Shown piece after piece: positions 34,052-42,415 of a DNA stretch of 64,000 nt. A model generated the notes under the pieces. It was not told the DNA's origin and did no database searches. It saw nothing but the letters and a program-made list of their open reading frames with translations. The stretch spans positions 1 to 64,000 of the forward strand of contig CAWCMA010000002.1 of the NCBI GenBank assembly GCA_963796565.1. The letters run 5' to 3'. Every line of letters starts with the position of its first letter. The first letter of the stretch is position 1. The translations under genes were made by a program, and so were the position numbers. The DNA comes from JAKAVN01 sp963796565. Lineage in GTDB: Bacteria > Desulfobacterota > Binatia > Binatales > Binataceae.

Positions 34052-35938
34052 TCAGGAGTCGCGCGCCGCACCGGAAACCCGGCTCCGTCCGCTTTTCAAA
34101 TGAAATGCGATGAGCGAAATCGCCGCCGGCGTCATCCCGGGCATCCGCGCCGCCTGTCCGAGCGATCGCGGCCGTACGCTCAGCAGCCGTTCGCGAACCT
34201 CAGTCGAAAGCCCGCTAACCGTAGAATAGTCCACCCATTCCGGGATGACCGCGTCTTCCAGGCGCTTGAACCGGTCGACCATCTCGGCCTGCCGTTTGAC
34301 GTAGCCCTCATATTTGACGTCGATCTCCAGTTGCGCTGCCTCGTCACTGTCGAGGCATTGCGTCAGACCCGCCATCGCCAGCACCGTGGCGTACGAGACC
34401 TCCGGCCGCTTCAGCAGCTCGAAAGCGCGCGCCGGATGCGCGATCGGGGTCGAGCCGCATCCGACCAGCGTCGAGTTGACCGCATCGCTCGCCGCAACGA
34501 GCGTCTCGCCAAGCCGCATAAGCTCGCGTTTCACCCGCTCGTCCTTATTTCGCAGGCGCTCTCCGGCTGTGGTGCCGAGCAGGCCCAGGCGCTCGCCAAT
34601 TGGCGAGAGGCGCCGATCGGCATTGTCTTCGCGCAGTAATAGGCGGTACTCGGCACGCGAGGTGAACATGCGATACGGCTCACCGCCGATCCCGCGCGTC
34701 ACCAAATCATCGATCATCACGCCGATATAGGCCTCGTCACGCCTCAGGATCAGCGGCGGTTCGCTTCGAACTTTCAGCGCCGCGTTGATTCCGGCCATCA
34801 AACCCTGCGCTCCAGCTTCTTCGTAGCCGGTGGTACCGTTGATCTGGCCGGCAAAGAAAAGCCCGTCGACCAGCTTAGTCTCGAAAGACGCCTGCAACTG
34901 CGTGGGATCTGAAAAATCGTACTCGATAGCGTACCCGGGGCGCATTATTTCCGAGTGCTCCAACCCCTTTATCGACCGCACCATCGCGAGCTGCACGTCC
35001 AGCGGCAGACTGGTCGAAAGCCCATTGGGGTAAACCTCCATCGTGTCGCGCCCCTCGGGTTCGAGGAAAATCTGATGCCGCTCCTTGTCACGAAAGCGCA
35101 TCACCTTGTCCTCGACCGACGGACAGTAGCGCGGCCCGCGGCTCTGGATCACCCCGGAGTACATCGGCGAGCGATCGATCCCGCCGCGGATAATCTCGTG
35201 GGTCTGCGCGTTGGTGTAGGTGAGATGGCACGCGATCTGACCTTGTTCGATCCGGGCCGTGCGGAAAGAAAAAGGCGGTGGTGGATCGTCGCCCGGCTGC
35301 ACCTCGAGTTCGGAATAGTCGATACTGCGGCTGTCCAGGCGCGGACAGGTGCCGGTCTTCAGCCGGCCGATTCGGAAGCCGAGTTGCGCCAGATGCTCGC
35401 TCAAACCCATCGCGGCGAAATCGCCAGCGCGGCCCGCCGAATAGTTCTTGAGCCCGATATGAACCAGCCCTTTGAGGAAGGTGCCGGTGGTCAGAATCAC
35501 GCAATCGGCCTCGAAAATCTCGCCGATTTGCGATTCCACGCCGCGCACACGGCCGCCCTCGACCAGCAAGCGCTCGACGCTGGCCTGGCGAATCGTCAGG
35601 TTCGGTGTGGTTTCGAGCACGCGCTTCATCCGCGCACGATAAGCGGCCTTGTCGGCCTGAGCGCGGCGCGCGCGCACCGCCGGTCCCTTGCGGGTATTGA
35701 GGAAGCGGAACTGGATTCCGGTCTCGTCGATCGCGAGCGCCATCTCACCGCCGAGCGCGTCGATCTCGCGCACCAGGTGGCCCTTGCCGATCCCGCCAAT
35801 CGCCGGATTGCACGACATCTGGCCGATATGGTCGAGATTGAGCGTCAGCATCAGGGTCGGCACTCCCATCCGGGCCGCGGCCAGGGAGGCTTCGATTCCG
35901 GCATGGCCGGCGCCCACGACGATTACGGGGAAGTTCAT
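34052..35938 (-). CDS. mnmG: tRNA uridine-5-carboxymethylaminomethyl modification enzyme MnmG
   Basis: 628 aa, the standard length. FAD-binding VIVVGAGHAGIEASLAAARM opens the protein; CNPAIGGIGKGHLVREIDALGG and the PRYCPSVEDK motif are intact, and GTTGYEEAGAQGLMAGINAA is the second signature. With MnmE it installs cmnm5/nm5 groups at U34 of tRNAs. Start ATG 35938 (MNFPVIVV) chosen because the dinucleotide fold begins there. Downstream of mnmE on the same strand after a 114-bp gap. Confidence 0.96.
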   Translation of the reverse strand: MNFPVIVVGAGHAGIEASLAAARMGVPTLMLTLNLDHIGQMSCNPAIGGIGKGHLVREIDALGGEMALAIDETGIQFRFLNTRKGPAVRARRAQADKAAYRARMKRVLETTPNLTIRQASVERLLVEGGRVRGVESQIGEIFEADCVILTTGTFLKGLVHIGLKNYSAGRAGDFAAMGLSEHLAQLGFRIGRLKTGTCPRLDSRSIDYSELEVQPGDDPPPPFSFRTARIEQGQIACHLTYTNAQTHEIIRGGIDRSPMYSGVIQSRGPRYCPSVEDKVMRFRDKERHQIFLEPEGRDTMEVYPNGLSTSLPLDVQLAMVRSIKGLEHSEIMRPGYAIEYDFSDPTQLQASFETKLVDGLFFAGQINGTTGYEEAGAQGLMAGINAALKVRSEPPLILRRDEAYIGVMIDDLVTRGIGGEPYRMFTSRAEYRLLLREDNADRRLSPIGERLGLLGTTAGERLRNKDERVKRELMRLGETLVAASDAVNSTLVGCGSTPIAHPARAFELLKRPEVSYATVLAMAGLTQCLDSDEAAQLEIDVKYEGYVKRQAEMVDRFKRLEDAVIPEWVDYSTVSGLSTEVRERLLSVRPRSLGQAARMPGMTPAAISLIAFHLKSGRSRVSGAARDS

Positions 35939-36052
35939 AGAGGTCCGGATTATGGCGCGCATGACGCGCCGGGCCAAGCGCTCCAGGATTCAGTGTTGAT
36001 CAGCATTCGACTCAGTACGGATCGGCTTTTATCTACTAATTGTAGAATAAAG

Positions 36053-37435
36053 CTACTTTCCGATACAGAACTCGCGGAACACCGCGTCGAGCACGTCCTC
36101 GGTGCCGACCTCGCCGGTGAGCGCGCCCAGGGCTTCGGCGGCGGAGGCCGCGTCGACCGCGACAATCTCGGGCGGCATCCCCGAAAGCGCGCTCGAGCGA
36201 GCGCTCACGAGGGCTTCCAGAGCCTTCGCGAGCGCCTCACGATGGCGCTCGCGGGAAATCGCGACGCCGTCATTCGGGCCTGCCGCGGCTAGTGCCTCGA
36301 CCGCGCGGCCCAGCTCGTCACGGAGCATCGGTGCACCCTCGGCGTCGAGCGCGGTAAACCGCAATATCGGCATCCCGAGGCCCCGCTCCAACAGATCGGC
36401 GGGCAGGAGCACCGGCGGCCGCAGGTCGGACTTGTTGAGCAGGGCGACGCCGGCGCGACCCAGACATAGCGCGAGCACCCGCGCGTCGTCGTCCTCAAAT
36501 GGACGCGAAGAGTCGAAAACCGCGATCAGCAGGTCGGCCTCCTCGACGCTGCTCAGCGTGCGCCCGATCCCGATGCGCTCGACCTCGTCACCCGCCTCGC
36601 GCACTCCGGCCGTATCCTGGAGCACCAGCGGCCAGGGGCCTAGCGTCACGGATTCCTCGATAACGTCGCGAGTGGTACCCGGGACCGCAGTCACGATCGC
36701 GCGGTCGGCGCCGAGCAGCAGGTTGAGCACGCTGGATTTGCCGGCGTTGGGCTTTCCCACGATGGCGGCGCGAGCGCCGTCGCGCGCCAGACGCCCGCGC
36801 CTGAAGCTATCGTGCAACAGCGCAACATCTTCAATGAGACGGGCGATGTCCGCGGCGATTTCCTCGCGTCCAGGCAAGTTCAGCCCCTCGTCGGCAAAGT
36901 CGATCTCGGCTTCCAGATGGGCCCGGATGGCGATCACGCCGCTGCGCAACTGCCCGACCCGTTGCGCCAATGCACCGTTTAATTGAGCTATTGCTAGCTG
37001 AAGTGCGCTTTCACTACGCACGTCTATCAAATCTGCGACGGCTTCAGCCTCAGTCAGATCCATACGCCCGTTCAGGAATGCACGCCGGCTGAATTCGCCC
37101 GGCTCGGCCATCCTGGCTCCGGCAGCCATCGCGAGTTGCAGCACGCGGCGAACGATATATGGCCCTCCATGACAGTGAAATTCCACGACATCTTCACCCG
37201 TGAGGCTGGCCGGACCCGGCATGATCACGCACATCGCACGGTCGACGATGGCGCCGCTGTGCGGGTCGCGAATCTCGCCGAGGCCCAGATGGCGCGGACG
37301 CATCGCCGCCGCGCCCGTCGGATGCCATAAGGCCGCGGCAATCCGCGTCGCGCGAGCGCCGGACAGCCGCACGATCGCAACCGCGCCCTTGCCCGGCGGC
37401 GTAGCTGGCGCAACGATAGTGTCCTCGGCATACAT
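36053..37435 (-). CDS. mnmE: tRNA modification GTPase MnmE (TrmE)
   Basis: 460 aa, standard. The N-terminal formyl-THF domain starts DTIVAPATPPGKGAVAIVRL. The inserted G domain has GKPNAGKSS (G1), GTTRD (G2), DTAG (G3) and NKSD (G4). The C-terminal FCIGK contains the invariant catalytic Cys. Acts with MnmG. First gene of the leftward mnmE-mnmG-rsmG-parA-parB series and divergent from rpmH, with a 195-bp shared promoter region in between in which no specific site was identified. Confidence 0.96.
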   Translation of the reverse strand: MYAEDTIVAPATPPGKGAVAIVRLSGARATRIAAALWHPTGAAAMRPRHLGLGEIRDPHSGAIVDRAMCVIMPGPASLTGEDVVEFHCHGGPYIVRRVLQLAMAAGARMAEPGEFSRRAFLNGRMDLTEAEAVADLIDVRSESALQLAIAQLNGALAQRVGQLRSGVIAIRAHLEAEIDFADEGLNLPGREEIAADIARLIEDVALLHDSFRRGRLARDGARAAIVGKPNAGKSSVLNLLLGADRAIVTAVPGTTRDVIEESVTLGPWPLVLQDTAGVREAGDEVERIGIGRTLSSVEEADLLIAVFDSSRPFEDDDARVLALCLGRAGVALLNKSDLRPPVLLPADLLERGLGMPILRFTALDAEGAPMLRDELGRAVEALAAAGPNDGVAISRERHREALAKALEALVSARSSALSGMPPEIVAVDAASAAEALGALTGEVGTEDVLDAVFREFCIGK

Positions 37436-37630
37436 TGTCCCGCGCCGGGTATTGTCCAGCGCCAGCGCATTGGATGGAAGCGCAAAGATCCCGATAGGCT
37501 TGCCCCCGCCGCGTCCGTATGGTTCGATGTCTTGTTCAGCGTAGGGCCCGCGCCGCTTCGTAGAACATAGGAAAAATCAAAACATGGGGCTCGGCACGAG
37601 CCGACATTTAGCCGCTTTGGGCCGAAAGCG

Positions 37631-37789
37631 ATGAAAAGGACTTATCAACCGCACAACCGCCGCCGTTTACGGACGCACGGATTCATGGCGCGCATGGCCA
37701 CTCCGGGCGGAAGAAACATACTCAGACGCCGCCGCGCCAAGGGGCGCGTGCGCCTGACCATAACGATTCCTCCCAAGCAGCCCGGCTAG
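37631..37789 (+). CDS. rpmH: 50S ribosomal protein L34
   Basis: 52 aa. MKRTYQPHNRRRLRTHGFMA followed by RMATPGGRNILRRRRAKGRV matches L34 almost residue for residue. The end RLTITIPPKQPG is about six residues longer than in E. coli. First gene of the rightward rpmH-rnpA-yidD-yidC-jag series, 20 bp before rnpA. Confidence 0.97.
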   Translation: MKRTYQPHNRRRLRTHGFMARMATPGGRNILRRRRAKGRVRLTITIPPKQPG

Positions 37790-37809
37790 ACCGGCGGCGG
37801 CCTGCCGTC

Positions 37810-38229
37810 TTGAGTCTCAATTCCGCGGGGTTCGGCAAGGCCGACCGGCTACGCCAGTCCGGAGAATTCCTCCACCTCCAGCGGCGCGGCGCGCGCTACC
37901 AGGCCGGCCATTTCGTGCTCTACGGACTGCGCGGCGCAAACGACGAGCGTTCGCGGCTGGGTATCACGGTTTCGCGCCGGGTGGGTAACGCGGTGGTGCG
38001 CAACCGGCTCAAGCGCCGCGTGCGCGAGTGCTACAGGCTCAAACTGCGTGCGATGTTGCCGGCGGGGGTGGCGATGGTGGTGATCGCGCGCAAGGGCGCC
38101 GGGGAACTTAAGTGGGCGGCGATCGACACGGAACTGCTCGCCTGTGTCGCAAATCTGGGGCGCAAGCTCGATAGCAACCTCAACCCCCATCCCCGGGACA
38201 GCGCGCGGACGAGCAGAGAGCGGAAGTGA
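37810..38229 (+). CDS. rnpA: ribonuclease P protein component
   Basis: 139 aa. RNP signature: RLGITVSRRVGNAVVRNRLK then RRVRECYR. It binds the RNase P RNA and pre-tRNA 5' leader. Starts with TTG at 37810. The C-terminus is extended with a Pro/Arg-rich tail of about 25 residues. Stop overlaps the yidD start by 4 bp (GTGA). Confidence 0.95.
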   Translation: MSLNSAGFGKADRLRQSGEFLHLQRRGARYQAGHFVLYGLRGANDERSRLGITVSRRVGNAVVRNRLKRRVRECYRLKLRAMLPAGVAMVVIARKGAGELKWAAIDTELLACVANLGRKLDSNLNPHPRDSARTSRERK

Positions 38230-38522
38230 TTGACACCTTGCATGCCATGATGCGGCGGCTTCGCGCCGCGGCACTGGTGGTGGCTCTGGAAGCCGTCGTG
38301 GCCTATCGCTGGGCGATCTCGCCGCTGCTGATGGCGACGGCGGGCCCTGCCTGCCGCTTCGAGCCGACCTGCTCCGAGTACGCACATCAGGCCCTGGCCA
38401 TCCATGGCCTGGGCTGCGGTCTCTACCTTACGTTGCGCCGTCTTTTGCGCTGCCGTCCGAAGGGCGGATGGGGTTACGACCCCGTGCCAGGGCATCCGGC
38501 ACAGGACCCGCAACATCCCTGA
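38226..38522 (+). CDS. yidD: membrane protein insertion efficiency factor YidD
   Basis: 98 aa. Family motif CRFEPTCSEYAHQALAIHG, then LRRLLRCRPKGGWGYDPVP. An N-terminal amphipathic helix anchors it to the inner face of the membrane, where it assists YidC. GTG start overlapping rnpA. It precedes yidC directly. Confidence 0.95.
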   Translation: MIDTLHAMMRRLRAAALVVALEAVVAYRWAISPLLMATAGPACRFEPTCSEYAHQALAIHGLGCGLYLTLRRLLRCRPKGGWGYDPVPGHPAQDPQHP

Positions 38523-38568
38523 GGAACAGCTTGCCCGAGAAGCAACTTGCCTGAGGAGCAATTTGGAT
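38521..38568 (+). repeat. three tandem 16-bp repeats forming the yidC start region
   Basis: GAGGAACAGCTTGCCC, GAGAAGCAACTTGCCT and GAGGAGCAATTTGGAT follow each other without gaps. Each has a purine-rich ribosome-site-like half and a TTG. Because 16 is not a multiple of three, only the third TTG (38563) is in the yidC frame. Confidence 0.8.
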
Positions 38569-40296
38569 AGCACACGCCAGATCGTCATTTTTGTTCTGCT
38601 GATCGTCGCGGCCATCTTCTATTCCGATTTTGTCCGCTGGATTCGTCCGCCGAAGGCACCGACGGAGCAACAGCAACAGACCCCGCAGCCGACGGCTGGC
38701 GCCGCGCGGTCGCCGGCAGCTCCGGTTGCGACAGGCACGGCGGGCACGCAGGCTGCGGCGGGAACGGCTACTCCGATGGCGACGGTCGCGACGCCGGAGA
38801 CCGGCATTCCGGAACCCGAGTCGCTGACCCCTACGGTGATGAGCACGAGCCCGCCGCGCACGGTCGAAGTTGACACCGACCTCTATGTGGCCACCTTTAC
38901 AGCCAAGGGCGCGCGATTGCTGAGCTTCCGGCTCAAGGGCTACCGCGAGACGGTGCGCAAGGACAGCCCGCTGTACGACGTCGTCGTACAGGGCGAGCGT
39001 CTGCCGATGGGGCTGGTAATAGTGCGCGGCGACAAAATATTCGCCGACCAAGGGGTCGACTACATCACTGACGCGCCGGCGCAGGTCGAAGTCAGCCCGA
39101 ACGCCGACACGACGGTCACGTTCACCGCCGACACCAAGGAAGGGCTCAAGCTGACCAAGCGTTTCACCTTCCGCGACGGACGCTACCTCTATGACATGGA
39201 CGCGGAGGTGGGCGGCGCGACGTCGGACGTCAAAGCTGTCGGGTTCAATATGAGCCAGCCACTGACCGAGCGCGCCCCGGACCAAGGCTACCGCGATTAT
39301 CCGGCGCTGCAGGCGGACGTGGGCGGCAAGGTCCTCAACGAGTACGAAAAGCAGCTCACGAAGGGAGTTGCGCCCGTCGAGGGCGATATCGCCTTTGCCG
39401 GCATCGGCGACCGCTATTTTCTTTCCGCGTTCATCCCCAAGGCGCCGGTCAAGGGCGAGCTGCGGATGGAATACAGCGGGAGCGAGGCGCGGGCGGAGAT
39501 GCTATTTGCGGGCGCGCTGAAGATCTCGACGGCGGTTTACACCGGACCCAAGCAGCTCAATCTGCTGGAGGCCGCGAGCCCCAACCTGAGCAAGGCGATC
39601 AACTTCGGCTGGTTCGGTTTGCTGGCGATCGTTTTCCTGCGCGCGCTCCAGATAATCCATACCGTCGCCCCCAACTACGGCTGGGACATCATATTGTTGA
39701 CGCTGGCGGTGCGGCTGGCGACCCTGCCGGCATCGATTAAAGCCCAGCGCTCGGCCTTGCGGATGCAGCGGCTCGCGCCGCAGGTGGAGAAAATCCGCGC
39801 GAAATTCAAGGATGATTCGACCCAGCTCAATCGCGAGATGATGGAACTGTACAAGCGCAACCACGTCAATCCGCTCGGCGGATGCCTCCCGACCGCGATC
39901 CAGTTTCCGATCCTCTACGGGCTTTACGAGGCGCTGCTCAATTCGATCGAATTGCGCCATGCCCCGTTCATCTTCTGGATCAAGGACCTGTCGGCGCCCG
40001 ACTGCTTGTCGATCGCGTGGATGCCCAAGGTGCCGGGGATCGATTGTCACGGCCTTCCGATCCTGGTCTTGCTGATGGGCGCGAGCACGTTCCTGCAGCA
40101 ATGGATGATGCCCAAGGCGGGCGACGCCAACCAGCAAAAGATGATGATGTGGATGCCCATCTTCTTCACCGTGCTGTTTATAGCCCTGCCCGCCGGGTTG
40201 TCGCTCTATTACTTTGCCTCCAATCTACTCGGTATAATTCAACAGTTCGTCCTGAACCGGGAATTCAAACAATACACCCCAGTTGCCGCAGCATGA
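38563..40296 (+). CDS. yidC: membrane protein insertase YidC
   Basis: 577 aa. An N-terminal signal-anchor (IVIFVLLIVAAIFYSDFVRW), a Pro/Thr/Ala-rich linker, the large periplasmic beta-sandwich domain (about residues 100-320) as in Gram-negative YidC, and the C-terminal 60KD_IMP insertase domain with RLATLPASIKAQRSALRMQR, NPLGGCLPTAIQFPILYGLY and TVLFIALPAGLSLYYFASN. The hydrophilic-groove Arg is in VRLATLP. TTG 38563 with GAGGAG directly upstream is taken as start. The presence of the periplasmic domain supports a diderm host. Stop overlaps the jag start (ATGA). Confidence 0.95.
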   Translation: MDSTRQIVIFVLLIVAAIFYSDFVRWIRPPKAPTEQQQQTPQPTAGAARSPAAPVATGTAGTQAAAGTATPMATVATPETGIPEPESLTPTVMSTSPPRTVEVDTDLYVATFTAKGARLLSFRLKGYRETVRKDSPLYDVVVQGERLPMGLVIVRGDKIFADQGVDYITDAPAQVEVSPNADTTVTFTADTKEGLKLTKRFTFRDGRYLYDMDAEVGGATSDVKAVGFNMSQPLTERAPDQGYRDYPALQADVGGKVLNEYEKQLTKGVAPVEGDIAFAGIGDRYFLSAFIPKAPVKGELRMEYSGSEARAEMLFAGALKISTAVYTGPKQLNLLEAASPNLSKAINFGWFGLLAIVFLRALQIIHTVAPNYGWDIILLTLAVRLATLPASIKAQRSALRMQRLAPQVEKIRAKFKDDSTQLNREMMELYKRNHVNPLGGCLPTAIQFPILYGLYEALLNSIELRHAPFIFWIKDLSAPDCLSIAWMPKVPGIDCHGLPILVLLMGASTFLQQWMMPKAGDANQQKMMMWMPIFFTVLFIALPAGLSLYYFASNLLGIIQQFVLNREFKQYTPVAAA

Positions 40297-41216
40297 GCGA
40301 ACCTAACGAAGCGATCGAGGTAACCGCCCCCAGCGTCGATGAAGCAATCAAGCAAGCGCTTGAAAGGCTGGGCGCCTCCCAAGACGATGTCATTATCCAG
40401 GTGCTGAGCACGCCGCGCGCCGGCGTGCTCGGACTGGGCGTCCGGCAGGCCCGCGTGCGCGTAGAGCGCCGCGCGCCCGAAGGGGCGCAGAGCGGCGTGA
40501 TGTCACCGCCGCCCGCACCGCCGCGCCATGAAGAGAACGCGGCCGGCGACGACGAAGGCGCGGCCGGGCGCAAGACGGCCGGGCTCGACGACCAGGTCCG
40601 CGAGGCAAGGGCTATCCTGTCGCGGATCCTGGAGCTGATGGGCGAGCGGGCGGAAATCACCACGGCCGAGGAGGATTCTGAGGGAATCGAGCTAGCGATC
40701 AAAGGCGACGGCTCGGGGCTTCTAATCGGACGTCACGGCCAGACCCTGGATTCCCTGGAGTATCTCGTCAATCGCATTCTCGCGCGGCAGGTCAAGGATG
40801 CCGTGCCAATCACGGTCGATACCGAATCTTACCGCGAGCGCCGCCGCCGCCAGCTCCATCGGATGGCGCTGGCGATGGCCGAGCAGACCAAGCGCGAGCA
40901 CGCGCCGGTTACGTTGGACCCGATGCCGCCGCGCGACCGCCGAATCGTGCATCTCGCGCTCAAGGACGACCCGCTGATCACGACCCGCTCGACCGGCGAC
41001 GGCTTTTTGCGCGTGGTCGAGATAATCCCGGTGGGCGAGCGCCGCGAAGGCGGTGGCGCGCGCGGGCGCGGGCGTGGCGGCGAGAGCGGTGGGGGGGGTG
41101 GTCGTGGCCGCGAGCGCCCTCGTGAGCCCGAACGTGAACCGGAATCCCAGCGCGAGCGGGATCAGCCGATCGGCGAGCAGGGCGGCTTCAAGCACGGCCA
41201 GAAACGGATGTTCTAG
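40293..41216 (+). CDS. jag: RNA-binding protein Jag/KhpB
   Basis: 307 aa. Jag_N domain (IEVTAPSVDEAIKQALERLG, GVLGLG), a linker, a KH domain with LLIGRHGQTLDSLEYLVNRI and an R3H domain with SYRERRRRQLHRMAL and LDPMPPRDRRIVHLAL. The last 50 residues form an RG/GG-rich then Arg/Glu/Pro tail (GGGARGRGRGGESGGGGGRG), probably disordered and RNA-binding. Translationally coupled to yidC, as in many bacteria. Confidence 0.94.
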   Translation: MSEPNEAIEVTAPSVDEAIKQALERLGASQDDVIIQVLSTPRAGVLGLGVRQARVRVERRAPEGAQSGVMSPPPAPPRHEENAAGDDEGAAGRKTAGLDDQVREARAILSRILELMGERAEITTAEEDSEGIELAIKGDGSGLLIGRHGQTLDSLEYLVNRILARQVKDAVPITVDTESYRERRRRQLHRMALAMAEQTKREHAPVTLDPMPPRDRRIVHLALKDDPLITTRSTGDGFLRVVEIIPVGERREGGGARGRGRGGESGGGGGRGRERPREPEREPESQRERDQPIGEQGGFKHGQKRMF

Positions 41217-41233
41217 TTGCCTGCGGCGTGGCG

Positions 41234-41276
41234 GCGGCGCCGAACGCGCGATAATCGCGGGTCCGGCGCCGCTTTT
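41234..41276 (+). terminator. intrinsic-terminator-like hairpin after jag
   Basis: GCGGCGCCG pairs with CGGCGCCGC, with a nested CGCG/CGCG stem in the loop, and is followed by TTTTCG. It would end the rpmH-jag transcript, 17 bp after the jag stop. Confidence 0.55.
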
Positions 41277-41318
41277 CGATTCGAGCGTTATGCGGCCGGC
41301 GTCACTGCGACGCGCCGC

Positions 41319-41678
41319 CTAGGCGTTGGGATCGAGTCCCCACTTGCGCTTGTTCTCGGCGATCTGGTCGGAGGTCGGATGCTCGGTTTGGGTGAAGGTC
41401 TTCACCTTGAACTGGTCGGCAAGCTCCAGCGTGGCGTGGTTGAGCGCGATGTCATCCTTGAAGACTTCGGGGGTCGCCGGTTCCTCGAAGATCGCCTGCC
41501 ACGGGCATTCGGGCTCGCACGCGCCGCAGTCGATACATTCGTCGGGATTGATGTACAGCATGTTGGGGAAGCGCTGTTTGTCCTCGCCCACATACTCGTA
41601 GATGCAATCGACCGGACACACGCTGACGCATCCGGTGTCAACGCAATCTATGCACAGTCGGGTTATGGTCCAGGGCAT
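41319..41678 (-). CDS. fdxA: 7Fe/8Fe ferredoxin (FdxA type)
   Basis: 119 aa. Two cluster motifs: CIDCVDTGCVSVCPVDCI, with the spacing that in Azotobacter FdI-type ferredoxins binds [3Fe-4S]/[4Fe-4S], and CIDCGACEPECPW. MPWTITRLCIDC is a classic FdxA start. A C-terminal region of about 45 residues (TEHPTSDQIAENKRKW) is normal for the family. A low-potential electron carrier; no partner is adjacent. Convergent with jag. Confidence 0.93.
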   Translation of the reverse strand: MPWTITRLCIDCVDTGCVSVCPVDCIYEYVGEDKQRFPNMLYINPDECIDCGACEPECPWQAIFEEPATPEVFKDDIALNHATLELADQFKVKTFTQTEHPTSDQIAENKRKWGLDPNA

Positions 41679-41874
41679 GTTCCGTATCCTCTCCTGTCGG
41701 GCAGCGGTGTCTCCTGAAATTATAACCGCCCAGTCGTTGGGCTGAAAAGCCGCCGCGCCCGTGGCCTTGGCTTTTGTTCAGGGGCAACTTCTATAGCATA
41801 GATTGGCCCACGGCAAGAACGAAACGCCACCCGCCCGCAAGCGTCATGGCTTCGCATGAAAAAGGAGGAACGCG

Positions 41875-42312
41875 ATGGAGATTAACGGGGTCGCCCACGT
41901 GATGCTGACAGTCGGCAACTACGAGGCCTGCCTGCCGTTTTACGAGAAGCTGTTGCCGTTTCTGGGACTGACGTTCGTGGTGCGCAAGACCGACTCGCAG
42001 TTCTACTGTATCGGCGGACGCACCGGGATGGGCATCCACAAAGCCCAGGAGAAATATCGCGACGAGCGCTTTGCGCAGGGGCGCGTTGGATTGCATCACG
42101 TGTGCCTGCGGGCGCGCGAGCGCGGCGACGTCGACGCGGTCTACCAGTTCCTGGTGGGCATCGGCGCAACGATCATCCATCCGCCCGGCGAGGGCGCATG
42201 GGCGTCGGGCTATTACTCGGTACTGTTCGAGGACCCTGACGGCATCCGGCTCGAAGTCAATCACATCCCGGGCAAGGGCCTGCTCGCCGGCCCGTCTCGC
42301 GAGCGCGCCTGA
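41875..42312 (+). CDS. VOC-family (glyoxalase-like) protein
   Basis: 145 aa. Single VOC domain: VAHVMLTVGNYEACLPFYEK, then HHVCLRARERGDVDAVYQFL, and LFEDPDGIRLEVNHIPGKG with the C-terminal Glu ligand. His ligands are HVML and HHVC. Length and layout fit small lyase/resistance-type members. AAAGGAGGAACGCG precedes ATG 41875. Substrate unknown. It is not closely similar to the VOC gene at 192-788. Confidence 0.85.
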   Translation: MEINGVAHVMLTVGNYEACLPFYEKLLPFLGLTFVVRKTDSQFYCIGGRTGMGIHKAQEKYRDERFAQGRVGLHHVCLRARERGDVDAVYQFLVGIGATIIHPPGEGAWASGYYSVLFEDPDGIRLEVNHIPGKGLLAGPSRERA

Positions 42313-42340
42313 GCGCGCCTTCGTTACCGGCAAAAGCGGG

Positions 42341-42375
42341 GACGGGCGCGCAGCCCCAAGGCTTACGCGCCCGTC
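42341..42375. terminator. hairpin between convergent genes
   Basis: Perfect 10-bp stem GACGGGCGCG/CGCGCCCGTC, with an inner AGCC-CCAA-GGCT stem. No T-run follows on either strand, so it is a candidate bidirectional terminator or mRNA-end stabiliser rather than a textbook one. Confidence 0.45.
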
Positions 42376-42415
42376 ACGGACGGCGGGTGGGTGCGGAATT
42401 CTAGGCTTTGCGCCT

